This document shows, in pieces, positions 43,815 through 54,694 of a DNA stretch of 64,000 nt. The stretch spans positions 89,269,648 to 89,333,647 of the forward strand of contig OZ020267.1 in NCBI GenBank assembly GCA_963971225.1. The letters run 5' to 3'. The notes under the pieces are model-generated. The model was not told where the DNA came from and made no database searches. It saw only the letters and a program-made list of their open reading frames with translations. Position 1 is the stretch's first letter. Each line of letters opens with the position of its first letter. Made by a program: the position numbers and the translations under genes. The DNA is from Melieria omissa. Its lineage: Eukaryota; Arthropoda; Insecta; Diptera; Ulidiidae.

Positions 43815-44330
43815 TGTAACGATAAGACAGTCTGTCGCTGTGCTAAGCAACCCTGTCGCTACGCGCCGTGCTATAATTCAATCTGGGAACCACGGCCGCG
43901 ATAATAAGGGAAACTTTTAGGTCAACCTGGCAATGATGGCAACTTTTAGTCCAACCTGGCAATGATGGAAACTTTTAATCCAACCTGGCAATGATGGCTA
44001 CTTTTAGTCCAACCTGGCAATGATGGTCGCGATCATCATGGAAACCTTTAGTCCACTCCGGAATGTGCGAGAACGATCTGCGCGATGGCCGGACAGGTAT
44101 AAAAGGCAGCCAGGTGCGGCGCAGCGAGTCAGTCTGGTTTTGACAAGTGAAGTTGCCACACGGAGTAATTAAGCAAATACTTAAGTGTACGAACAGTAAA
44201 GTGTAAACTGTGAATAATAAAGTGACTGTTGGTTTTTAATTGGCAGCGTTCGAATAAACAAAGTTGTTTCATTTTCAAATTGCACAATCCAGTGATACGT
44301 ACTAGCCCACTAGAACTAGCATTCGTAACA
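43815..44330 (+). repeat. 3' LTR of element A
   Basis: 516 bp. Longer than the 5' LTR mainly because the 29-bp unit occurs four times (starts 43924, 43953, 43982, 44011). Ends ATTCGTAACA. Confidence 0.9.
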
Positions 44331-44346
44331 ATACAGAAAATATATA

Positions 44347-44755
44347 TTAGTCGATGAGTCACTCTGTGCTGTGCTATGCATGAATGCTTTCACGAGGACA
44401 CATGCACTTTGAAGTACGGCCGGCATGCTATAATGCCGATATGGCAGGGATGGTTCGCGGCGGTAATAGGTTATGCTAAAACGATCGAGATAGAAAGTAC
44501 AACTAGAATGTGCAAGAAACTTCGGCGCCATAAGAAAACCAGTATAAAAGCAGCAGTGTGCAGCGCAGGGAGTCGAGTCTGTGTTGAGCAAGCAAAGGGA
44601 AAACATGCAATAGTAGTAGTGTAAAGTAGTAACAAGTGTAAATTTGTAAATGAAGCGATTGTTGGGTTTTGACTGCGTTTGCGCTGAGTAATTGAAGTGG
44701 TTTTATTTTCAAGCACAATCCAGTATACGAACTTAGAAAGGTAATTTTCGTAACA
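44347..44755 (+). repeat. Solo LTR related to element B
   Basis: Aligns with the solo LTR at 51329-51746 and more distantly with 54199-54632: cactctgtgctgtg near the start, a TATAAAAG box near 44543, ATTTTCGTAACA at the end. No internal region follows. The left edge abuts element A, and a matching target duplication is not certain. Confidence 0.7.
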
Positions 44756-44770
44756 GTATAATGTAATTTT

Positions 44771-45114
44771 GTAAACGGCAGCCGCCGTGGCTCAGTTGGT
44801 TAGTGCTCGGTCCAGCGAGTCGCATGCAGAGCGACGCAAGTTCGAATTCTGCATGTAGTAACACTTAAAAAAAATAACGGGAAACTCGCTTTCTCTTTCG
44901 GTGGCTGTCCTCTCAGCTGGAAATGGCAAACCTCTGAGAGTAAAAATTGCTTATGAAAAAGTTCCCAACCTGCCGTTCGGAACCGGCATAAAACTGTAGG
45001 TCCCTTCCACCCGCGTACAAAATTCACACGCACAACACGGGTGGTTGCGGGAAGCTAGGCCTTAGTCTCGCGTAAGCGGGCTGTCGTGCCAATCAATTAT
45101 TATTATTATTAATT
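44771..45114 (+). mobile_element. tRNA-derived SINE with target duplication
   Basis: 344 bp between direct repeats ataatgtaatttt at 44758-44770 and 45115-45127. The tRNA-like head begins near 44781, with box A TGGCTCAGTTGG at 44788-44799 and box B GTTCGAATTC at 44840-44849, both close to the RNA polymerase III consensus. A conserved body (44880-45080) follows, then an ATT-repeat tail. Other copies: 4550-4842, 25321-25614, 38103-38435. Confidence 0.85.
44788..44849 (+). promoter_or_regulatory. Internal pol III promoter (A and B boxes) of the SINE
   Basis: Box A and box B starts are 52 bases apart, within the usual range. Both match consensus apart from the last bases of box B. Confidence 0.7.
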
Positions 45115-45269
45115 ATAATGTAATTTTTAAGCTTGCAAACTGAGCTACACTCACTACAGTGTAAATTATCCGGTACTGACTTGCGCCCTACGGATACTGA
45201 TTATGCTGTTGCAGCCATCGCTTCTATCTCGCCTGCTATTACTTCTGGTAGCCCATCGGCTGTTGTTAA

Positions 45270-46423
45270 GGGGGTCTTCTGGTTACGAGCTGAAAATTTA
45301 AGTCTATTTTTCGGAGTAAATTGCGAAGGAACTACTTGAGATAATCCAGTAATTTTTTTTTTATTTTATTGATACGTGCTTTATCTTGTAAGATAAAATT
45401 TTGGAAATTAAAAGTAATCACACTCGCGACTTTAGAACGACCTTGAGGTTGTGCTTTTTTCAAACTTGTTGGTAAGACTTCTTCAAGAAATATTAATCGA
45501 ATACGATCAATTTTTTTTTTCAGTTATTCAGGAGACATATGGCTATATTTTCCCGAGTACGATTTTGAAATTTTTATTTTGTTCCATTTTTACACTCACC
45601 AATAGACCAAAAGACATGGTCGAAAATCAAACTTTTTACAAAAAACCTCCTAGTTTTGAAAATTTTCAAAATAAAAAAAATCGTACTCGGGAAAACATAG
45701 CCATATGTCTCCTGAATAACTGAAAAAAAAAAAATTGATCGAATTCGATTAATATTGTTACGAATACTAAGTCTAGTGGGCTGTTACGTATCTCTGGATT
45801 GTGAAATTTGAAAATAAAACACAGTCAGTTTCTTAAACGCAGACAATAAAATAAACCAACAGTCACTTTATTATTCACAGTTTACACTTTACTGTTCGTA
45901 CACTTAAATATTTGCTTAATCACTCCGTGTGGCAACTTCACTTGTCAAAACCAGACTGACTCGCTGCGCCGCATCCGGCTGCCTTTTATACCTGCCAGGC
46001 CATCGCGCAGATCGTTCCCGCACATTCCGGAGTGGACTAAAAGTTTCCATCATTGCCAGGTTGGACTAAAAGTTATTATCGCGGCCGTCGCTGCCAGATT
46101 GGACTAAAAGTTACTATCGCGGCCGTCGTTGCCAGATTGGATTATAGCACGGCACATAGCGGCAGGGTTGCTTTGCACAGCGACAGACTGTCTCATCGTT
46201 ACAATATTTCTTGAAGAAGTCTTACCAACAAGTTTGAAAAAAGCACAACCTCAAGGTCGTTCTAAAGTCGCGAGTGTGATGACTTTTAATTTCCAAAATT
46301 TTATCTTACAAGATAAAGCATGTATCAATAAAATCAGAAATTACTGGATTATCTCAAGTAGTTCCTTCGCAATTTACTCCGAAAAATAGACTTAAATTTT
46401 CAGCTCGTAACCAGAAGACCCCC
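45270..46423. mobile_element. Fold-back element with TTAA target duplication
   Basis: TTAA at 45266-45269 and 46424-46427. Ends GGGGGTCTTCTGG...CCAGAAGACCCCC. The left arm runs to about 45567 and pairs with 45668-45755 plus 46208-46423, so nearly 300 bp of inverted repeat surround a ~100-bp centre. Without the solo LTR inside the right arm the element is 706 bp. The target choice resembles piggyBac-like elements, but the termini are G-rich; the superfamily is not settled. No coding frame. Confidence 0.8.
45756..46203 (-). repeat. Solo LTR of family A, inverted, inside the fold-back
   Basis: 448 bp, reverse orientation of 39016-39468 (CGTTACA at right, TGTTACG at left), with ATAT duplication at 45752-45755 and 46204-46207. 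It contains the TATA box (ttttata near 45986) and three diverged tggactaaaagtt units. Confidence 0.85.
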
Positions 46424-46600
46424 TTAAAGCTGAAGTTGCATCTACTGCTGCGGTAGCTGCTGTTCCACCTGCTGATGCTGTTATTGATGGCTTGTCTGCT
46501 TCTGTTACTGCCAAACCGACCTTCTCAGAAATTGTTGGTCTTTCGCCTATAAACGCTTTTCCTTCTCAAGCACCTATTGCTGGTGACAACTCAAGCTCAA

Positions 46601-47158
46601 ACGTCGCTTGAATATGCGGCTTTTATCTGGAATCCGTTTTATGCAGTTCACACAAATCGCCTTGAAAGTGTTCAGAAAAAGTTTCTAAAGTTTGCGTTAT
46701 TTTCACTTAACTTTCAAGAACCTATTCCTTCATATAAATCACGTTGTTTGCTTGTTGATCTGAAATCTTTAGAAAATAGGCGCATCATTAATTCTCTAAT
46801 GTTTGTCTATGATATCATTTGTGGTAACATCGATTGCCCTGATTTGTTAAGCCTGATTAGCTTTTTTGTTCCAATCAGAACTACTCGCTTAAATAAGATA
46901 TTTTTTATAAAAAACTATAGAACAAACTATGCTTTAAATCAACCTCTTGTTAGGTCGCTCCTTGAATTTAATAAATTAGCGTCTTTCAGTGATATTGATT
47001 TTTGTATTTCAAAAGAAAAGTTTAAAGAACTTGTTTCTAAGTTTTATTCTTAACCAAATTGCCTTTTTTATTTTTAAGTGTTAATTAATTTTTAGTTTCT
47101 AGCCTGTAGATTTTGTATCATTTGGCTTAAATAAATAAATAAATAAATAAATAAATTC
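46601..47158 (+). pseudogene. Jockey/CR1-like ORF2 C-terminal part with tail
   Basis: Encodes the last ~145 residues of the RT protein seen at 28976-30524 (EYAAFIWNPFYAVH through FKELVSKFYS), clearly related but diverged. TAA near 47051, then a (AAAT)n tail at 47128-47157. The catalytic domain is absent. Confidence 0.8.
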
Positions 47159-48165
47159 CATCACTGATCGTGCTACAAGTTGGTTAAAAAAGATACACCT
47201 ATTGATTTGCTTAACCCGAATTAGCCCACGTCAATTTTTTTTCGAATTTCAAAAAGATTTTTAAGGAGCATACTCTTTATATGCAAAATGAAAAAACTGC
47301 ATCATTAGTTTTTTAATCCTGCCCACAGGACGCTCGGAATGCCCTGTTGAAATATGGCAACAGGCATAAAAAACTTCAAAAAAATATCACAAAAAGTATT
47401 TTTTCAGAGTAGCAAGCTTATGGGACATTACTCCTTTCTTCAAACACTTAAAATAAAATACATTTCATTACGCGATCAAGATGATAAGTATATATTTTAA
47501 GTAGGTCTAAACTTACCTACTTTTTCATGCCCCTTTTTTTTTGCACTAAATATTATGTCTTCACTTTACGATGCACTACTTTATACAAACACGCACTGTT
47601 GCCCAAATGATTTTAAGTGAAAGCAGGATCAATTCTGCGTTCAAAATGTGTTTCAAAGTAACGGTATCTATAATCGTTTGTTATGTTATGATCGTTTAAA
47701 AATATGTCTATCGTGCGTTGCCATATGGCAACACTGGGCTAATTCGGGTTAAAAGAGTAAATTTCAAACTAGGCGTCTCTCCCTCCTTGTATAATAGTCT
47801 CCTAAAGCCGGAGTTGTGGCCAGCCGATGTGACAGTTCGCCCCTTTCGTTTTTTTCAATGAACCTCACAAGAACCATTAGAGTTACACGAAATATCTCCA
47901 GATCGCCGGTTGAACAGTCAGCTAAGGAAGCTTTATCCATTTATTACCAAAATGCTAGCGGTATCCGAACCAAATCAACTAACTTTTTGTTAGCAATGTC
48001 ATTACATGAATACGATATTGTTGCTATTACAGAAACATGGCTCAATAGTGGTATTTCCAGCGCTTAATTTTTCGATAACTTTTACAGAATATATTGTCAG
48101 GATAGGTGTCCAGTCGCTACTAGTAGAGATCGTGGTGGTGGCGGACTCTTAGCGGTGAGGGCTAA
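47159..48165 (+). pseudogene. LINE ORF1 end and endonuclease start, split by a TTAA MITE
   Basis: 47159-47214 and 47753-47857 read together as the C-terminal part of a jockey/CR1-type ORF1 (FKLGVSPSLYN, WPADVTVRPF motifs). From 47858 an ORF2 begins, with the endonuclease start IYYQNASGIRTK and VAITETWLN near 48020-48043. An in-frame TAA stands near 48065. Code continues to about 48165 (RDRGGGGLLAV), where a LOA fragment takes over. Confidence 0.7.
47215..47748. mobile_element. piggyBac-type MITE with 14-bp TIRs
   Basis: 534 bp between TTAA 47211-47214 and 47749-47752. Perfect terminal inverted repeats CCCGAATTAGCCCA / TGGGCTAATTCGGG. It lies inside a LINE frame that becomes continuous when the element and one TTAA are left out. 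No coding capacity. Confidence 0.85.
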
Positions 48166-49000
48166 CCCTCATAGCAAAATTGTAACTTTGCCGCAGTCGT
48201 AGACTTCGATGGATCCTTTGCTGTGACGCCAATGCACACCATACCGTATGGGGAAGCTCGGACGTCAACCCTAGGGGTGAGTACCTCCTTGAGTACATTA
48301 TTAGTAATAATATAAGCATTATTAATAGAGGTAACGTGCCGACTTTCAGAAACGCTATTAGGGGGGGAGGTACTAGATCTCACTCTCTCTAGCGCTAATG
48401 TCAGTTCGGCAATCTCAAACTGGCATGTGTCAAATGAAGTATCCATGTCGGATCATCAACACATTAGATTCGACCTTGGAGAACCCATTTGCAATAGCCA
48501 AGTTTACAGAAGTCCCAGAAATACCAATTGGGACATCTTTCGGTTCTTTCTAGAAGAAAACGTTAACTGCTCTAATTTAGCAATAAAAACAATTCATGAG
48601 CTAGAATTGGAGGCCAATAACCTTCATTCTACTATCAGTCTATCGTTCAATGAGAGCTGTCCAGCCAAAATGTGTGGTGGAACAAAAAGCTCGAAGAAAT
48701 GAGGAAGAAAGCTAGGAAATTATTCAACAGGGCTAAACGTATGAATGAATGGGTTCCATACAAAATAGCCCTAACGGAATCCAACAAGGAGCTGCGAAAG
48801 TCAAAGCGGGCTACATGGCGGGAGCATTGCGAGAGGATTGACAACCTCCCAAATGCTTCCAAGCTACAAAAAGCCCTCAAATTAGACCACTTCAATGGCA
48901 TTGGTACCCTCTTAAAACCGGACGGCAGTTACATGGAAACTCCGGCTGAAACCAGTAAGCTTTTGCAGGAAACCTATTTCCCGGGGTGTGTTTCGGGGGG
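48166..49000 (+). pseudogene. LOA ORF2 fragment: endonuclease end to pre-RT region
   Basis: Reads CDANAHHTVWGSSD near 48217, LDLTLSSAN near 48375, SDHQHIRFDL near 48450, a WWN motif near 48671 and LKPDGSY near 48913. Frame changes near 48365 (a G run) and near 48670. No RT. Ends in a G-rich junction near 48985-49005. It belongs to a LOA family distinct from the other four in the window. Confidence 0.75.
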
Positions 49001-49380
49001 GTTTCGTGAAACTTTTTTGAGAACTTTGAGATAGAATAAAATTTAGATGTATGAATCTACAGACTGAGATCCAAAACATGTATGTTTCCCCTACCTGACA
49101 TATTTTGGTCCTGAAAGTTCAAAATAGAAAATGTATTTAAAAGGAGACAATTTTTCTCTTTTATTTGATACCCCTATCTTCATTATTGCACAACCGCAAA
49201 AATTTAAAAAAATATTTGAAATGTCCTTAAAATTTTAAAGTCCTTTAAAAATCACTTTGGGTCAGAAAATGCAAAACTGACTATGCCAGGTAAATGATAC
49301 CTATAATGATATCTTTTTAACTGTAGAAGTTTGCCATGGTTTTAATATCAGATTACCTTCTATGTTAAAATACCGTGTTC
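49001..49380. other. No gene recognised
   Basis: AT-rich, with no frame carrying a known motif. It may include the left end of the Tc1-like element that follows, but no terminal repeat could be confirmed. Confidence 0.5.
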
Positions 49381-49440
49381 GCATGTGTTTTTGTGTTCTT
49401 AGTTGGGTACAAGTTTTCGCGGAAATATCAAGAATTAAAA

Positions 49441-50095
49441 ATGAGTGCTATATTTAAAAAACGTTTCGAAGTAGTGTTTTTGGTAAACCATCGAAAGGGT
49501 CCAAAAATGAAACCTCCACAAGTCGCAAAATATACGAAAACATCAGCTTCATTTGTGAGGAAGTGGGTCAGTCGATTTAAAGAGTTCGGAAATGTTGACG
49601 ACGAGCCACGGAGAGGCAGGAAGAGAACCACTAAGAACAAAGCGGATAAGGCGATAGTCCGGATGTTTGATAACACTCTAACTTTTAGCCTGAAGCAAGC
49701 GAAGAAAAGATTGTCGCAGAAGAGAGTCGAAGTATCAACGGCCACTATCCGACGCAGGCTTCTTCATGGAAGTACCATGTCGAAATCGCTATTGGGTAAA
49801 AACATGTGGAAAATCGGCTGAAATGGGATAGAAAAATTTGAAGTGGAAAAACTAAATTGGCCATCTCAAAGTCCAGATGCAAACCCGATCGAAAATATTT
49901 GGTGAAGCAAAAGCTTAGAGGAAAACGAATAGCAACAACAAAAGAGCTAATTTTGGCATTGAAACGGATTTCGAGAGGGTTTTTTGGAGTACGCAAAATT
50001 TAAGCCAAATTGTAACAAAAGATGCAGAGCTATTACTGACAACAACGGAGACTGGACAAAGATTGATAATAATGCGAAAACGATATTTGCACAGC
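49441..50095 (+). pseudogene. Tc1-like transposase, central catalytic part deleted
   Basis: 49441-49821 encodes two helix-turn-helix domains (KPPQVAKYTKTSASFVRKWVS; a KRTTKNKADKAIVRMF segment and VSTATIRRRLL). After a TGA near 49819 the code resumes with LNWPSQSPDANPIENIW near 49854-49902, the C-terminal motif with the last catalytic acidic residue, and runs to about 50095 with further stops. The first and second catalytic Asp regions are missing, so an internal deletion has removed roughly 150 codons. Confidence 0.75.
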
Positions 50096-50593
50096 CTTTC
50101 AGAAAATATATATAATTCATTACTATACCTTGTTTTGTGAGTTTTATTAGCAACACTTTATTTTGAAACGCACTGTTAATGTAAGTAAAAAATGTATAGT
50201 TGGTGTTTTCACTCAGTGCATCATAATAATATTTGCACAAATAATATATTTTTCATCTTAGGTTTTGAAACCAAAGGAAATAATTTATTTTATCTATAAA
50301 AAAACCTTCAAAAATTTATGATTTTTGAAAATGGTCGAAAAATTTACTTTTTTACGACTTTCATCGTCAGAAATTTCTCCAAATCTCATCTGATTTGGAC
50401 AATCCGTATATCTCTGGAAAAGCTAAGGTATTATCTTCTGACCGACGGACATCTTGTGTTAGTCGGATGATTCGTTTCCGAGATATGGGCTCATAACTGA
50501 AACAACAGGGTAAAAACTGTTTTTTCGAAGATTTGAAAACGCTTCTCACAAAATTTTTTGATCTTCAGTTTCGTGTTCAGCGGCCCAAAGTTG
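50096..50593. other. No gene recognised
   Basis: Flank of the Tc1-like remnant, AT-rich. Its outer end presumably lies near 50170-50250 but terminal repeats are not clear. Confidence 0.4.
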
Positions 50594-50820
50594 CAGCCCT
50601 ATTCTGACAAACCTAACAAAAGTCACCATGCTGACAATTGAATAGATTCTATCAATTGTTAGATTTTCGTATTCTGACCATTTTTGAAAAGCTCTTTATC
50701 TAACACTTGTCAGAGAAATTCTCAGGTACGTAGAAGGAACTGACAAGCGCAAAAAATACTTGCAAAGAAGCAATTTAAGTTAAAAATTTTGAAACATTTC
50801 AGCATATTTCGGTGTTTGCA

Positions 50821-51085
50821 ATGGAAGAGCAGCTCTTATTAGCGTGTGCTAATTATTTTTAATCTGGCTAAAATAAATGAAATTGTGAAGAAGAGAAGGC
50901 TCTTGAGGACCTTGCGCGACGGTCACCCTTTTGCTATGCAGGAAAGCATTTTCGTTCAAAATTTTCGTTTTTCAAAATCGCTCTTGCCGGGAATAATTTT
51001 TGGACAATGCGCGGTGCATTGGGGCTGTTTTCCCCAGCTTGCAGCTCGGGACTGTTCCTCAAAAATTCCAGCTGCTCCTGCGTAG
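50821..51085 (+). pseudogene. Harbinger-type transposase N-terminal relic
   Basis: Begins ATGGAAGAGCAGC with a short acidic start, then (from 50880) KKRRLLRTLRDGHPFAM and FRFSKSLL, a pattern like the start of PIF/Harbinger transposases. A stop near 50860 and another at 51083 break it. The DDE core is not found. The identification rests on a short match. Confidence 0.4.
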
Positions 51086-51328
51086 TTCGCTGAAATCTTG
51101 AGACATAATAAATATTTAACAATCAAACCAGTCGAATTTGTAAAGAATCCATACTTCCTAGTCATGATTCAATACAGAGATTACGCCTTCCGAGAGAAAA
51201 TCAATTTGAAGCCGCACCAGTCACGTCATCGGAGAATAAGTAGGGATTCCATCAGTACTTTTTAAATTCTTTCATTTTGAACTTACATTTTGCTGCTTTT
51301 TTGAGCAAATATATGACTTTCTTTATAC

Positions 51329-51746
51329 TGAAACGAAAAGGCACTCTGTGCTGTGCATGAATGCTTTTGCAAGCATACTTTAAGGCATGCACTGTGAAGT
51401 ACGGCAAACTGGTATAATTCGCTTGGTATAGTCCGATATGGCAAGGTTCGCGAGAAATGGGCTGTGCGAGAATGGTCGAGCATTTCCCAATTGGGAGTTG
51501 CAAAAAACTTCGGCGCGATAAGAAAGGTGGTATAAAAGCAGTAGTGTGCAGTGCAGTGAGTCGTGTCTGTGTTGAGCAAGCAATGGGGAAACATGCAATA
51601 GTAGTAGTGTAAAGTAGAACAAGTGTAAATTTTTAAATAAAGCGATTGTTAGTTTTGACTACTTTGCGCTGAATAACTGAAGTTGTTGTTATTTTCAACC
51701 ACAATAAAAACGAACCTTGGAAGGCGAGCTTGGAATTTTCGTAACA
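51329..51746 (+). repeat. Solo LTR related to element B
   Basis: 418 bp, TGAAACG...CGTAACA, with ATAC duplication at 51325-51328 and 51747-51750. TATAAAAG near 51531 and AATAAA near 51637. Formed, by general knowledge, by recombination between the two LTRs of a full element. Confidence 0.85.
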
Positions 51747-52607
51747 ATACTTTAGCCCTTATATATATATATGTACTTGCATAACAGTTCAATAGAAACT
51801 TTGCAAAATAAATTGTAAATTCATATTATTCATTCATATAAATAACACAAATAAAACAAGGGAATTTCGGGAAACCCTTGCAATTCAATTCAAATTTCAT
51901 GCGATGTTTTTATTGGTTAAACATTTTTTGACCAACAATTTTTTGTTTTGTGAAAATTGTGCTGCGTTTACTTGTTTGTTTTCTTGATTTTGTGTTAAAT
52001 TTGATAAAGAATTTTGAATTTCGAAAGTCCTCGCGTTAAAAGGTGCATGTAGTAAAAGAATCGCGGAAAAATTTAAAAAACAAAAAAATGAGAGTCATGC
52101 GGTATGCAGTGGGCCTGTGTACACAAAATAATGAAAACAAAAAAGATACATGAGTGGCGACGTACTTTCCAAATCGAAAATAGAAAAACAATTTTTGAAA
52201 TAACAAAAAGTGAATAAAAATTTGATGTTGTCCCACTGTGTTGCTCTCTCCAAAATTATATCAACATTTTCAGCCAATAGGAAACAATTTTATATGACGT
52301 CACTGGTGCGGCTTCAAATAAATTTTTTCCCGGAAGGCGCAATCTTCTATTCAATGAATCTTGTATCCTATTGGACATTTTATATGAATTTATTTCCAAA
52401 TGTTCAAATTTCGCAGCTTCTTCTTTTCCACTAATTTGCCATTCACAGTGACACCAAAACAAACATAAGTTTTCAACTCGCTGTGGTGAAATTTTATAGC
52501 TTTCTGCTTGTCAGATTTACGTAAGAGGCTAACAAAAAGTTCTGATCAAAAATCTAACAAGCGTTGAATAGAAAATCAGTTGTCAGACTTTTGCCAGAAT
52601 AGGGCTG

Positions 52608-53099
52608 TTAGTCTAGAAAACACTTTTTTAGGTGGATTTTTTGTGTCGAGTAGTGTTATTGATGATTAAATTAAATTTTTGTACTAACTTAGAAATATTT
52701 CGGGGGTTTGAACGTACCTCTCGCCCGTAGTAAATTTGAATTTTTTCATAAGAATCTCACAAAATGGCAGGCATTGGAAGTTAGAACAGTAAAAAATTGT
52801 TGTTTTTGAAGATTTTATCAATTAAAAAAATATGAAATTTTTAACATATCGGAGTCAATTTACTAGGGGCGATAGCTAACAGTATGTAGAATGACGTGAC
52901 AAAATCGCAGAGAGATCGGATGAATGGTTTTTTTTTAAATCATCCCCGCCATTTCAAAAAAAGGCGTTCCGAGAAAAACACGTTTAAGGTTTTGACTAAC
53001 CGCTAGAATCCCTGACCGCTCGTTATATAGATGTCTGTAGAAGCCGAAATACTTGAAATTGATTTTTACAAAATTTCACATGAGAATGACCCCTTAAGA
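52608..53099. other. No gene recognised
   Basis: AT-rich sequence between the Harbinger-like element and a LOA piece; no motif or repeat structure seen. Confidence 0.5.
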
Positions 53100-54171
53100 A
53101 TAGCCCACTGTATAAGTTTCAATGTGCCTATCAGACAAGCAAATCGACGATAACAGCGATACACTACTTGACAAGGTCGATTGAGAAGACAGTGGAGGCT
53201 AAACAAATAGCCCTCTGCGCTTTTATCGACATTGAAGGTGCTTTTGATAACACATCATATATAGCCGTCAAACAGGCCATGATCAGGAAAGGTATCCATG
53301 CTAGAAAGCAGGGTGATAAACCTTGAGCTAGTAGGACAGAACCAGAAAATAAAAGCCACTAGAGGTTGTCCCCAAGGGGGAGTACTCTCTCCTCTACTGT
53401 GGACTCTGGTGATTGATGAACTACTAACCAAGCTAAACGCCCTCGGATTTAGCACAATAGGTTATGCAGATGATGTAGCCATCTACGTTGTTGGCTGGGA
53501 TGACTCAACCATCGCGAGTCAAATGCAAAAAGCCCTCTGTATAACAAACACATGGTGCAGAGACAAAGGTCTCTCGTTCAACCCGGATAAAACGATACTA
53601 GTACCATTCACGAGAAGAAGACGAATACGGCAATCCCTCACTGAATGGTAAGGTAATTCATTTCTCAGATGAGGCCAAATATTTAGTTGTCACCCTGGAC
53701 AAGACACTGACTTGGAACTCTCATCTGAATAATGTTATCGGCAAGGCTACGCGGGCAATGTATGCCTGTCAAAGACTTTACAGTAAAACCTGGGGCCTGA
53801 GACCAAAAATGGTCTACTGGTCCTATAACAGCATAGTTAAACCAATAATCACCTATGCCTCTGCAATCTGGTGGCATAAGGTCGAACAAAAGAGTACAGT
53901 AGAAAAATTAAACAAACTGCAACGTCTGGCGTGTATAGGCATGAGTGGGGCAATGAGAACGTGCCCGTCAATTGCAATGGAGGCAATTTTAGGTGTGCTA
54001 CCTCTTAACATAGCCATCAGGAAAGAAGCCTGCTCTCAGGCCTTAAGGCTTGTCTGCAGTACTGAACTAAAAAGTGGAGATCTTAAGGGACACATGAGCA
54101 TATTAAAAATGCTCGACAATGACCCAATGCTCAGGATCTCCGACATTATTTCATTAAAGGTTGAATATTAA
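53100..54171 (+). pseudogene. LOA ORF2 fragment, RT core to thumb
   Basis: FIDIEGAFDN near 53225 (first catalytic Asp), GCPQGGVLSPLLW near 53366, GYADDVAIYVV near 53460-53490, then WGLRPKMVYW near 53790 and an LRTCPS-type thumb. Frame changes near 53290 and 53650. Ends near 54171 before RNase H. Close in style to the element at 1-2740 but not identical. Confidence 0.8.
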
Positions 54172-54198
54172 AAAACAATTGTATTGCTTTTATCATAT

Positions 54199-54632
54199 TG
54201 ATACGATGAGAAATTCTGTGCCGCACTGTACAGAAATGCTTTTCTCCGCACGAATGTTTTCCAAGCATACTTTTAGGCATGCACTGTGAAGTACAGCAAA
54301 ACTGTTATAAATTCGCTTGGTATAGTCCGATATGGCAAGGATGGTTCTCGAAGAAATGGGCTGTGCGAGAATGGTCGAGCGCTTTCCAATTAGAAGTGCA
54401 AGAAACTTCGGCGCGATAAGAAAAGTGGTATAAAAGCAGCAGTGGCAGCGCAAGGGGTCGAGTCTGTGTTAAGCAAGCAAAGTGGTAATAAGTGTAGATA
54501 CAAGCGAAGTGTGAATTCTGTAAATAAAGCGATTGTTAGTTTTGACTACGTTGCGCCGGATAACTGAAGTTGTTTTATTTTCAAATACAATCAAAACGAA
54601 CCGTCGATAACGAACTAGGGAAATTCGTAACA
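54199..54632 (+). repeat. 5' LTR of element B
   Basis: 434 bp, TGATACG...CGTAACA. TATAAAAG at 54429-54436, AATAAA at 54523-54528. Confidence 0.95.
54429..54466 (+). promoter_or_regulatory. Core promoter of LTR B
   Basis: TATAAAAG with a GAGTCTG initiator-like sequence about 32 bases downstream (54460-54466). Confidence 0.6.
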
Positions 54633-54694
54633 TTTGGTGTCAGAAATTGGGGATTGTATTACTGAAAGTAAAATAAAATTATAAAAACGGAAAC

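Larger units (their letters stand above)
39016..44330 (+). mobile_element. Ty3/gypsy LTR retrotransposon 'A', two LTRs, decayed
   Basis: LTRs at 39016-39468 and 43815-44330. Target duplication ATAC at 39012-39015 and 44331-44334. The internal region begins with a primer-binding site at 39470 (TGGTGTCAGAAGTGGGA, complementary to a tRNA-Leu 3' end by recollection). The interior is shorter than in element B (54199-60243) because most of gag is deleted. Confidence 0.9.
45128..46600 (+). pseudogene. LINE ORF1 fragment (jockey/CR1-like), split by a fold-back element
   Basis: Left part 45128-45269 and right part 46428-46600 read in one frame if the element at 45270-46423 and one TTAA are ignored. 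The code is Ala/Ser/Pro-rich, as in the linker of LINE ORF1 proteins. At about 46600 it is joined to the C-terminal RT part of a jockey/CR1-like element, so the middle of that LINE is missing. Confidence 0.55.
50594..52607 (+). mobile_element. Harbinger-like DNA element with TIRs, interrupted
   Basis: Begins CAGCCCTATTCTG (50594) and ends CAGAATAGGGCTG (52607), inverted repeats of 13 bp with further partial matches inward. Flanking trinucleotides are ttg and tta, compatible with a decayed TWA target. A second inverted pair, around gaagccgcaccagt, lies at 51178-51236 and 52287-52343. It contains a transposase scrap and a solo LTR. Confidence 0.6.

Noticed and set aside
44781..44850. A tRNA gene.
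   Set aside because: A and B boxes are present, but the sequence does not fold as a full cloverleaf and continues into a SINE body with tail and target duplication.
48360..48370. A G-run frameshift as a programmed recoding site.
   Set aside because: It lies inside a short, multiply broken LOA fragment; ordinary decay explains it.
54633..54652. The tRNA-Leu-like primer site as a tRNA fragment.
   Set aside because: Its position directly after the 5' LTR in both gypsy elements marks it as a primer-binding site.
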